This document shows, piece by piece, positions 34,091 to 41,781 of a DNA stretch of 47,564 bases; position 1 is the stretch's first letter; the number at the start of each line of letters is the position of its first letter. The position numbers and the translations under genes were made by a program. The notes beneath the pieces are model-generated. The model ran no database searches and was not told where the DNA came from. It saw only the letters and a program-made list of their open reading frames with translations. Source of the stretch: an uncultured Flavobacteriales bacterium (lineage in GTDB: Bacteria; Bacteroidota; Bacteroidia; Flavobacteriales_D; Crocinitomicaceae); contig CAJWAO010000008.1 in NCBI GenBank assembly GCA_913020765.1, positions 1 to 47,564 on the forward strand, given 5' to 3'.

Positions 34091-34173
34091 ATCAACAAAT
34101 GTTAATAAGCCTACTTGATAAGGTGTGAATAAATTATATTTCGAAAACTCCTGACATTGGAGGTATGAATTCC

Positions 34174-34181
34174 TATATTTG
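34174..34181 (+). promoter_or_regulatory. Candidate -7 element of dnaB
   Basis: TATATTTG ends four bases before the ATG at 34186. It overlaps an upstream in-frame ATG (34165), which would therefore not be in the transcript. TTG at 34157-34159 is too close (14 bases) for a good -33. Confidence 0.4.
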
Positions 34182-34185
34182 TTAT

Positions 34186-35760
34186 ATGGATGCGAAAGAA
34201 GGAAAAAGAACACCTATTCAGAGATTAAAGAACACTTCAAGTGTAATCAATGATATGGGAAAACTTCCACCTCAAGCAATTGATGTTGAACAGGTTGTGC
34301 TTGGTGCAATGATGCTTGAGAAAGATGCTGTGAACGATACGATCGATATTTTGAATGAACACAGCTTTTATGATCCGAAGCACCAGATTATATTCAAAAC
34401 GATACACTCCCTATTCGCCAGTACTAGTCCAATAGATCTTGTCACTGTCTCTGCGGCACTTCAAAAAAACGGAGAACTAGAAGCGGCAGGTGGAGCTGCA
34501 TACATATCATCTTTAACCAATAGAGTTGCCTCCTCCTCTCACATACAATATCACGCGAGGATTATATCTGAAAAACACATTAAACGAGAGTTGATTCGGA
34601 TAAGTAGTGACATAATCAAAGATGCTTATGATGATACCAAAGATGTTTTTGAATTGCTCAATAATGCAGAAACCAATCTCTTTAAAATTGCTGAAACGAA
34701 CATGAGCAGGCAGGCTTCGACAATGCAGAGTGTCGTTCGAGAGGCAATTGATGAAATTGAAAAAGCATCAAAAAATACGGACGGTTTATCGGGAATCCCA
34801 TCGGGATTTTACGAATTAGACCAAATTACCGCAGGATGGCAACGCTCGGACATGATTGTGCTCGCTGCCCGACCCGGTATGGGTAAGACAGCCTTCGTAC
34901 TATCAATGGCAAGAAACACAGCCGTAGACCACAATATGGGAGTAGCTGTTTTCTCTCTTGAAATGTCTTGCATTCAATTGGTCAAACGACTGATTGCGAG
35001 TGAGGCTCGGTTGTCCGGGGAAAAGCTAAGAAAAGGAACACTGAAAGATTATGAATTTCAACAGCTGCATACACGAATTAAAAAACTAACCACCGCTCCG
35101 ATTTATATAGATGATACTCCAGGATTGAGCATATTTGATTTTAGAGCTAAATGCAGAAGACTTAAATCTCAATATAATATTGATTTAATCATTATTGATT
35201 ATCTACAGCTAATGTCTGCAAAAACCAGTGAAAGCTCAAAAAGTAATGGAAACAGAGAACAAGAAATCTCAACCATTTCAAGATCTATTAAAGAAATAGC
35301 AAAAGAGCTAAATGTTCCGATTATTGCTCTCGCTCAGCTTAGTAGATCGGTTGAGCAACGTGGTGGTGACAAAAGACCTATTCTTTCTGACCTTCGTGAA
35401 TCAGGTGCTATTGAACAAGATGCTGATATTGTTTCCTTCATCTATCGTCCAGATTATTATGGATTTACTACGGATGGAGATACAGGAGAGGACAATATGG
35501 GAATAGGTGAGATTATTGTAGCCAAGCACAGAAATGGAGCACAAGGAAAGGTCAGATTACGTTTCATTGACCAATATGCCCGATTTGATAATCTTAACGA
35601 AATTCCAGAGTACGGACAAATACAAGGAGAGGACCTAAAATCAAAAGCACTGAATCCTGAGAACTCGACTTACACACTGAAAAGTAAAATGAATCAAACA
35701 GATGAATCCGAAGACCTCGGAGATTTTGATCCGAGTGACATGGATGAAAACGATTTTTAA
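34186..35760 (+). CDS. dnaB: Replicative DNA helicase
   Basis: Hexameric 5'-to-3' helicase that unwinds the replication fork. The N-terminal helical domain (about 25-130) begins GKLPPQAIDVEQVVLGAMML. The RecA-like domain (from about 195) has Walker A ARPGMGKTAF (K234), Walker B LIIIDYLQLM, and the C-terminal SRSVEQRGGDKRPILSDLRESGAIEQDAD. An acidic tail (ESEDLGDFDPSDMDENDF) ends the chain. ATG 34186 (MDAKEGKR) is preferred to ATG 34165 because a -7 promoter element lies between them. Length from this start is 524 aa. The next gene begins one base after the stop. The tau subunit encoded just upstream is its expected replisome partner. Confidence 0.96.
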   Translation: MDAKEGKRTPIQRLKNTSSVINDMGKLPPQAIDVEQVVLGAMMLEKDAVNDTIDILNEHSFYDPKHQIIFKTIHSLFASTSPIDLVTVSAALQKNGELEAAGGAAYISSLTNRVASSSHIQYHARIISEKHIKRELIRISSDIIKDAYDDTKDVFELLNNAETNLFKIAETNMSRQASTMQSVVREAIDEIEKASKNTDGLSGIPSGFYELDQITAGWQRSDMIVLAARPGMGKTAFVLSMARNTAVDHNMGVAVFSLEMSCIQLVKRLIASEARLSGEKLRKGTLKDYEFQQLHTRIKKLTTAPIYIDDTPGLSIFDFRAKCRRLKSQYNIDLIIIDYLQLMSAKTSESSKSNGNREQEISTISRSIKEIAKELNVPIIALAQLSRSVEQRGGDKRPILSDLRESGAIEQDADIVSFIYRPDYYGFTTDGDTGEDNMGIGEIIVAKHRNGAQGKVRLRFIDQYARFDNLNEIPEYGQIQGEDLKSKALNPENSTYTLKSKMNQTDESEDLGDFDPSDMDENDF

Positions 35761-35761
35761 T

Positions 35762-37027
35762 ATGAGACCTCGTCTTCTCTATTTCATTTTTTTTCTTTGC
35801 TGTTCGTATTCGTACGCTACTCAGATTCTTGTTTTCATGGGTGAGAAACAAAAAAACCATCTTAAGGCATATGGAATCGCCTATTGGGTGATTGAAAAAG
35901 ATGTCAGCATTGAATGGTTGCTAAATTATCAGGGAGGCTCATTTTTAATGCCTCATCTAGTATCAATTGAGGAGGAGCTTATGATTCGAGGAGTATCATA
36001 CCAGATACTCACAGAAGGACAGGTGACACAAATCAAAAACGAAATTGCAAACCCTGAAGTAAATATGGAGGTTATTCAGCTCGAAAAACCGCCCAAAATT
36101 GCGGTTTATACCCCACCGAACAAACAGCCCTGGGATGATGCCGTTACGATGGTTTTAGAATATGCCGAGATTCCATACGATAAGATTTATGACTCTTCAA
36201 TTGTGATGGGTAAGCTGCCTGAATACGACTGGCTGCACCTACACCACGAGGATTTTACAGGACAATACGGTAAATTTTATCGATCAGCACGCTACCAAAA
36301 ATGGTATCAAGAGCAAATTGAAGTAGCGGAAGGAAATGCCAGTCTTTTAGGCTTTGAAAAAGTATCGGAGCTCAAACTTTCTGTTGCCAAGAATATCCAA
36401 AATTTCGTTCTAGGAGGTGGTTTTCTATTTACGATGTGCAGTGGTACAGATAGCTTTGATATTGCCTTGGCAGCCCAAAATACAGATATTTGTGAAAGTG
36501 TCTTTGATGGAGACCCATCACACCCAAATTGCGATAAAGAACTCGATTACTCAAAAACTTTTGCTTTCAAAGATTTCAAATTAATCAAAGACCCCATGGT
36601 TTATGAGTACTCTGACATAGATGGAACACATCTAAGAACAAATAGAACAATTCCAAAAGAGCTAGACGAGTTCACCTTATTTGACTTTTCAGCAAAATGG
36701 GATGTTGTCCCAACAATGCTCACCCAATGCCATCAAAATGTAATTAAAGGTTTTATGGGTCAAACAACTGATTTTAAAAAGAAGCTCATTAAATCTAGTG
36801 TATTGATTTTAGGCGAGACTAAAGCAGCGGAGACTGCTCGTTACATCCATGGTGACATGGGACAAGGTACTTGGACTTTTTATGGAGGGCACGACCCTGA
36901 GGATTATCAGCATTTTGTTGGAGATCCTCCAACAGACCTTAATTTACACCCTAACTCTCCGGGGTACCGACTAATTTTAAATAACATATTATTTCCTGCC
37001 GCTAAAAAGAAGAAAAGAAAAACATAA
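35762..37027 (+). CDS. Conserved exported Bacteroidota protein of unknown function
   Basis: 421-residue protein starting at ATG 35762 with signal peptide MRPRLLYFIFFLCCSYSYAT. The upstream open frame overlaps dnaB and is discarded. Conserved stretches include KNHLKAYGIAYWVIEKD, WLLNYQGGSFLMPH, PPNKQPWDDAVTMVLEYAEIPYDKIYD, YDWLHLHHEDFTGQYGKFY, GGGFLFTMCSGTDSFDIALAA, FTLFDFSAKWDVVPTMLTQCH and YGGHDPEDYQHFVGDPPTDLNLHPNSPGYR. I have seen this family labelled asparagine synthetase B, but no synthetase motif or N-terminal catalytic cysteine is visible. The fold looks like a glutamine-amidotransferase-type Rossmann layer (GGFLFTMCS resembling a nucleophile elbow). The basic tail is KKKKRKT. Function unknown; probably periplasmic. 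Confidence 0.78.
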   Translation: MRPRLLYFIFFLCCSYSYATQILVFMGEKQKNHLKAYGIAYWVIEKDVSIEWLLNYQGGSFLMPHLVSIEEELMIRGVSYQILTEGQVTQIKNEIANPEVNMEVIQLEKPPKIAVYTPPNKQPWDDAVTMVLEYAEIPYDKIYDSSIVMGKLPEYDWLHLHHEDFTGQYGKFYRSARYQKWYQEQIEVAEGNASLLGFEKVSELKLSVAKNIQNFVLGGGFLFTMCSGTDSFDIALAAQNTDICESVFDGDPSHPNCDKELDYSKTFAFKDFKLIKDPMVYEYSDIDGTHLRTNRTIPKELDEFTLFDFSAKWDVVPTMLTQCHQNVIKGFMGQTTDFKKKLIKSSVLILGETKAAETARYIHGDMGQGTWTFYGGHDPEDYQHFVGDPPTDLNLHPNSPGYRLILNNILFPAAKKKKRKT

Positions 37028-37042
37028 TTTCTTCTATTTTCA

Positions 37043-37072
37043 TTGGTATGTGAAAGGTTTTTGCTAAACTTG
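37043..37072 (+). promoter_or_regulatory. Promoter of rho
   Basis: TTG (37043-37045), exactly 19 bases, then TAAACTTG (37065-37072), one mismatch from TAnnTTTG. It gives a leader of about 140 bases before the rho ATG, long for this region. Confidence 0.5.
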
Positions 37073-37176
37073 TAACGTATTGGCGTTTTTCTGAGCCACT
37101 TATTTCCTTCTCTGTTCCTAAAAAACTTAATGAATAGACTAACTTTATTGAAGTAATTATAACGACAAAAAATACC

Positions 37177-37191
37177 CGACGATTTCCGTCG
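37177..37191 (+). promoter_or_regulatory. Hairpin in the rho leader
   Basis: CGACG/CGTCG, 5-bp stem with loop ATTTC, 28 bases before the rho start codon. Rho genes are commonly autoregulated through their leaders; a role for this hairpin is speculative. Confidence 0.35.
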
Positions 37192-37218
37192 ATCATATCT
37201 TAAAATCAATTTATAATA

Positions 37219-38724
37219 ATGGAAAATTCATCCTCTGAAGATTCAAAAGACTTGTTAACGAACTCAACCAATGATGCAAAAGATGCATCAAAAGAGGGAG
37301 ATCAAAAACCAGCACCAGTAAAAAAGAGAACGAGAAAACGTATCAAAGTTGAGGCTCCAGTTCAAGAAAAGAAGAATGAGGAAACAACAATATCTCAAGA
37401 CACTTCTTCTGTATCTGAATCAGCCGAGAAAAGTACTGATACTGATGCACAAAACTCAAATACTACGAAGGAAGTTGTAAGTGATAAAAGAGAAGAACGG
37501 GATCAGTTAGGGGATCGTCCTCAAAAAAAGGAAGAACAGAAATCAAATCATAAAGAAAATCGAGCGAAAGATCATAGAAAAAATGATAATAAAAGCAACT
37601 ATGACTTGGTTGGAATTGTATCTGCAGAAGGAGTTTTGGAGGTTATACAAGATGGCTACGGTTTCCTCAGGTCATCTGATTATAATTACTTGCCATCCCC
37701 AGACGATATTTATGTTTCTCAGAACCAGGTCAAACTATTTGGTCTAAAAACAGGTGACACAGTCAAGGGAACGATTCGTCCACCGAAAGAGGGTGAAAAA
37801 TTCTTCCCATTGGTTCGTGTGGAATCAATCAATGGTAGAGATCCCTCATATATAAGGGATAGGGTCCCATTTCAATATTTAACCCCATTATTTCCGTCTG
37901 AGAAATTTAAATTGACAGGTCATAAGCAAGATTCTCTCTCCACAAGAATTATGGATTTGTTCTGTCCAATCGGTAAAGGTCAAAGGGGCATGATCGTAGC
38001 GCAACCGAAAACAGGTAAAACAATGCTACTTAAAGATGTGGCAAATGCCATCGCTGCAAATCATCCGGAAACCTATCTTATTGTTTTGCTCATTGACGAA
38101 AGACCCGAGGAAGTTACCGATATGGCCAGAAGTGTCAAAGCAGAGGTTATTGCTTCTACATTTGATGAGCCTGCCGATCGTCATGTAAAAGTCGCAAATA
38201 TTGTATTAGAAAAAGCAAAGAGGATGGTTGAATGCGGACACGATGTTTGTATTTTACTTGATTCTATTACAAGATTAGCCCGTGCCTACAATACTGTCTC
38301 ACCAGCCTCTGGAAAGGTACTGTCGGGTGGTGTTGACGCAAATGCACTACATAAACCCAAAAGGTTCTTTGGTTCAGCAAGAAAAATTGAAAATGGTGGT
38401 TCTCTATCCATTCTTGCAACTGCGCTGACTGAGACTGGTTCTAAAATGGACGAGGTCATTTTTGAAGAATTCAAGGGTACTGGTAATATGGAGCTACAAC
38501 TAGATCGTAAAATCTCAAATCGAAGAATTTATCCTGCCATCGATATTACTGCCTCCGGTACAAGAAGAGAAGATCTACTACTCAGCAAGGATGTGATGCA
38601 ACGAATATGGCTAATGCGTAAATTCATTGCCGATATGAATCCCGTTGAGGCAATGGAATTCTTAAAGAACCATATGGAAAATACAGTTTCCAACGAGGAG
38701 TTCTTGATCTCTATGAATAGCTAA
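37219..38724 (+). CDS. rho: Transcription termination factor Rho with disordered N-terminal extension
   Basis: Hexameric RNA-dependent ATPase that ends transcription. Residues 1 to about 128 are a low-complexity, highly charged stretch rich in Lys, Glu, Asp, Ser and Asn, with a basic patch [13 protein letters not shown]. The RNA-binding OB fold follows at about 130-200 ([30 protein letters not shown]). The RecA core has Walker A PKTGKT (263-268), [24 protein letters not shown] and the Q/R-loop region SGGVDANAL. Length (501) exceeds the 419 of Escherichia coli because of the extension. Bacteroides Rho has a comparable disordered insert reported to drive condensate formation. The next gene starts one base after the stop. 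Confidence 0.97.
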   Translation: MENSSSEDSKDLLTNSTNDAKDASKEGDQKPAPVKKRTRKRIKVEAPVQEKKNEETTISQDTSSVSESAEKSTDTDAQNSNTTKEVVSDKREERDQLGDRPQKKEEQKSNHKENRAKDHRKNDNKSNYDLVGIVSAEGVLEVIQDGYGFLRSSDYNYLPSPDDIYVSQNQVKLFGLKTGDTVKGTIRPPKEGEKFFPLVRVESINGRDPSYIRDRVPFQYLTPLFPSEKFKLTGHKQDSLSTRIMDLFCPIGKGQRGMIVAQPKTGKTMLLKDVANAIAANHPETYLIVLLIDERPEEVTDMARSVKAEVIASTFDEPADRHVKVANIVLEKAKRMVECGHDVCILLDSITRLARAYNTVSPASGKVLSGGVDANALHKPKRFFGSARKIENGGSLSILATALTETGSKMDEVIFEEFKGTGNMELQLDRKISNRRIYPAIDITASGTRREDLLLSKDVMQRIWLMRKFIADMNPVEAMEFLKNHMENTVSNEEFLISMNS

Positions 38725-38725
38725 T

Positions 38726-39316
38726 ATGAAAAAACCGGTACTTATCGGAATCTTATTCGCTGTTGGTTGGATTTTAGTTAAGTTAATTTTTTTCTTATCC
38801 TTATCAGGAGAAATGCGATACAATATAATACCATCGGTGATGGTTAACATATTGTTTTTATTGCTTGCTATTTTCTGTTCATTATATTTTCAGAAAAGAT
38901 TCGATCGGAATGATACGAGTGTTTTAACAGATATCAAAAATGCAATGTCCTCAGCATTACCTTATTCAATGATTGTGGCAGTTTTTATATATTTCTATTA
39001 TAGCAGCATTGATCCCGAATTTAACCTCCATCAAATATCACAAGCCGAAAATCATATTGAAGCTCAATTAAATGATGAGGAACTTCTGAGAAAATTAAAA
39101 CAATCTAACGAGAACTTTAAATTCATGCAGAAAGAGGAGATAAAAATTCAAATGATGCAAGGTCCCATTTCTAATTATTCGCCAGGTCCCACGATGAGTC
39201 TATCCCTACTCGCAATGCTCCTACTAAGCACAACATATAGTATTTGTGTTACCCTCATAATGAGAAAGTTTATTTTTCGGGGTCATTCAGATAACTCCGC
39301 ACCTAGCGCCTCATAA
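38726..39316 (+). CDS. Small integral membrane protein, DUF4199-like
   Basis: 196-residue protein with four predicted membrane helices: about 5-27, 35-54, 72-92 and 154-176. The polar stretch between helices three and four (about 95-145, HQISQAENHIEAQLNDEELLRKL) looks helical. Helix number and layout resemble DUF4199 proteins, common small membrane proteins of unknown function in Bacteroidota, but I am not certain of the family. It starts one base after rho, so it is probably co-translated. Its 3' end overlaps the convergent mpl gene by 34 bases. Confidence 0.7.
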   Translation: MKKPVLIGILFAVGWILVKLIFFLSLSGEMRYNIIPSVMVNILFLLLAIFCSLYFQKRFDRNDTSVLTDIKNAMSSALPYSMIVAVFIYFYYSSIDPEFNLHQISQAENHIEAQLNDEELLRKLKQSNENFKFMQKEEIKIQMMQGPISNYSPGPTMSLSLLAMLLLSTTYSICVTLIMRKFIFRGHSDNSAPSAS

Positions 39317-40638
39317 TCAATTCCATCAAAATTACCAGAAGACATCATCAGCAATACTGAATTTTCACTTTTCAAGCGACCCACAAAATGCAAAACCTCG
39401 TCAGTCGTGTTGCTCACGATTACATTTCCACCGAATGCTCGCTGAACCTCTTCTTTTTTCAAAGGTTCTAGTTTTTTATGTAAAACGACGTCTGGACTGA
39501 AATATACTAAGGCGTGATCGGCAGATTCCATACAACCTTTGTAAAATGGAAGGAAATCTTTTCGCAAAGATGAGAAAGTGTGCAATTCCATGCAAGCAAT
39601 AAGCTTTCGATTTCCGTACTGTTCCTTTACAGCTTGCGTTGTCGCCATTAGCTTTGAAGGGGAGTGCGCAAAATCCTTAAACATCACAAATGATTCATTT
39701 TCAACCACCTTCTGCAATCTTTTCCCCGCTCCGGTAAAATCAGAAATTGAAGATAAAAAAGTATCATTATCAATGCCTAAATGTTCTGCGAGATACATTG
39801 CCCCCATCATATTCTGAAGGTTGTGACTTCCAAATATTTCTAGTGAATACCTTTGTTTGTTGTGCACTACAATTGTTCCTTGCTGATTGACCTCAAATTG
39901 TGGTTTACCGTATGGTTGAAGATTCAATTTTCTGTTATATTTTTCTGCTAAATTCACTACCTCGTCGTCCTCGTTGTTGTATACTAAGCTACCATTCCTC
40001 TCTATTACAGAACAAAAAATATCAAACTGTTCAACATAATTTTTAAAAGTTGGAAAAACATTTATATGGTCCCATGCAATTCCACTAATCAGTGCAACGT
40101 GAGGTTTATATAAGTGAAATTTAGGCCTTCTATCAATGGGAGAGCTTAAGTATTCATCACCTTCTAAAATCATATATTCCGATTCTTCAGACAATTTAAC
40201 CATACAATCATAACCATCGAGCTGAGCACCTACCATATAATCGACATCTAGTTGCTGTTTTGTACAAACATGTAATAACATGGAGGTAATCGTCGTTTTT
40301 CCATGACTTCCGCCAATGACAATTCGTTTTTTTGCTTTACTCTGCTCATAGAGATACTCGGGGTAAGAGTAGATCGGAAGTGACTTTTCTTTTGCAGCCA
40401 ACAATTCTGGATTATCCTCCCGTGCATGCATTCCCAGGATTACAGCATCTAAAGTGTCATCAATAACATCTGCGTCCCACCCTATGACTGCAGGTAATAT
40501 CCCTTGTTTCTCCAAACGTGATTTTGAAGGTTCAAAAATCTCATCATCTGAACCTGAAACGGTTATTCCTTTACGGCTCAATGCAATTGCTAAATTATGC
40601 ATTGCACTCCCTCCTATGGCAATAAAATGTACTTTCAT
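39283..40638 (-). CDS. mpl: Mur ligase, probable UDP-MurNAc:tripeptide ligase (Mpl)
   Basis: 451-residue ATP-dependent Mur ligase. It has an N-terminal UDP-binding Rossmann segment (VHFIAIGGSAMHNLAIAL), a P-loop GGSHGKTT (109-116), the central domain with MILEGDEYLSSPIDRRPKF and ALISGIAWDHINVFPT, and the C-terminal MFKDFAHSPSKLMATTQAV. It resembles MurC, but GDEYLSSPIDRRPKF and the AWDH motif are characteristic of Mpl, which attaches recovered L-Ala-gamma-D-Glu-mDap tripeptide to UDP-MurNAc during wall recycling. With murQ and an NlpC/P60 hydrolase in the same window, a recycling role is coherent. Its end overlaps the convergent membrane-protein gene. Confidence 0.87.
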   Translation of the reverse strand: MKVHFIAIGGSAMHNLAIALSRKGITVSGSDDEIFEPSKSRLEKQGILPAVIGWDADVIDDTLDAVILGMHAREDNPELLAAKEKSLPIYSYPEYLYEQSKAKKRIVIGGSHGKTTITSMLLHVCTKQQLDVDYMVGAQLDGYDCMVKLSEESEYMILEGDEYLSSPIDRRPKFHLYKPHVALISGIAWDHINVFPTFKNYVEQFDIFCSVIERNGSLVYNNEDDEVVNLAEKYNRKLNLQPYGKPQFEVNQQGTIVVHNKQRYSLEIFGSHNLQNMMGAMYLAEHLGIDNDTFLSSISDFTGAGKRLQKVVENESFVMFKDFAHSPSKLMATTQAVKEQYGNRKLIACMELHTFSSLRKDFLPFYKGCMESADHALVYFSPDVVLHKKLEPLKKEEVQRAFGGNVIVSNTTDEVLHFVGRLKSENSVLLMMSSGNFDGIDYEALGAELSE

Positions 40639-40716
40639 TTAAGCTACTTTTTAGTCCAAAGTAAACATCAAATCACTACCAAAAACAGAATAATCGATAG
40701 AGTTACTGACACGTAT

Positions 40717-41781
40717 TTATGAATTAGCGTCTTTTTGGTTCAGTAACAAACTCGGCGAACAATAACTTTCATACTTGCCTTCCTTTGAATAAATGAAATA
40801 AACCTCAATTCCCATATTTTTATTCTTTTCAAGAAATAGTTTTGCCGCATCGATACCGACAACCATGAAATAAGTCGCTAAGGCATCCGAAATTGCACAG
40901 GAAGGGCTAAAAACAGTCGCTGACAATAAATTATGTCTATTTTGAGTTCCTGTTTTTGGGTTAATTGTATGGGCATATAATTGTCCATCCTCTTCAAAGA
41001 ATTTACGGTAGTTACCACTTGTCGCAATCGCACAATCCGTAATTGAAAAGACATTTTGAATGGACTGCGCATTGGTCTTATTATTTTCAATAGGCGCCTC
41101 AATACCAATATTCCAAGAACGATTACCCGCCTTCAAACCAGATAATTTGATTTCTCCGCCAAGCTCGACATAAACATTTCGATGACCGCGTAATTTTAAA
41201 AAATCGACGAGTAAATCAACAGAATAACCCTGAGCAATTGCATTAAAATCCAATTCAAAACCAGGTGTCTTTTTTTCAATTTTAATTAAACTATCAACAT
41301 CATTGATAGAAAAGTGAACACCACGAGTATATCCAGTGTATTGCAGAACAGAATCTATTTGAACCTGCTTTGGTTTATTTTGGGCATCAGTTCCTATACC
41401 CCATAAATCAACTACTGGTTTGATGGATGGATCAAAAAAGCCCTCGCTCCATCTACAAACAGAATCACTTAGCTTCAACATTTGAACAAAAAGATCATCG
41501 GCTCCAAGCACGGTATCTTTAAAAGATTCTTGATTAAATCGAGATATAAGAGAACCAGTCTTGTAGGTAGATAGTTTCTCATCGAAAGCAAATAGTAGTG
41601 AATCAATTTGAAATTTCGAAATATGAAGACTAGAATCTACCACTTGTATGGTATACGTCGTTCCCTGTGCGATACCTTTTATTTTAAAAGTCTGTAAATC
41701 AGTACTTTTAATATCACTACTGCAACTAAAAATAAATACAGATAAAATGCCAATGAAAAAGAAACTACTCCTGAATAACAT
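40717..41781 (-). CDS. apbE: FAD:protein FMN transferase lipoprotein
   Basis: ApbE flavinyltransferase, which attaches FMN covalently to threonine in exported partners such as NqrC or RnfG. ATG 41781 gives a lipoprotein signal (MLFRSSFFFIGILSVFIFSC, lipid cysteine C20). The longer upstream frame runs inside the coiled-coil gene. Motifs are GIAQGTTYTIQV, FDEKLSTYKTGSLISRFN, SEGFFDPSIKPVVDLWGIG, ELDFNAIAQGYSVDLL, VELGGEIKLSG, SGNYRKFF and AHTINPKTG with the metal-site histidine. Length is 354 aa, typical. It overlaps the end of the upstream coiled-coil gene by 17 bases, implying translational coupling. No nqr or rnf gene is nearby. Confidence 0.92.
   Translation of the reverse strand: MLFRSSFFFIGILSVFIFSCSSDIKSTDLQTFKIKGIAQGTTYTIQVVDSSLHISKFQIDSLLFAFDEKLSTYKTGSLISRFNQESFKDTVLGADDLFVQMLKLSDSVCRWSEGFFDPSIKPVVDLWGIGTDAQNKPKQVQIDSVLQYTGYTRGVHFSINDVDSLIKIEKKTPGFELDFNAIAQGYSVDLLVDFLKLRGHRNVYVELGGEIKLSGLKAGNRSWNIGIEAPIENNKTNAQSIQNVFSITDCAIATSGNYRKFFEEDGQLYAHTINPKTGTQNRHNLLSATVFSPSCAISDALATYFMVVGIDAAKLFLEKNKNMGIEVYFIYSKEGKYESYCSPSLLLNQKDANS

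Noticed and set aside
39283-39316. Convergent 34-base overlap of the membrane-protein gene and mpl as a sign of a wrong annotation
   Set aside because: Both proteins are complete at their C-termini and short convergent overlaps also occur at DUF2452/yaaA, so this is ordinary compaction.
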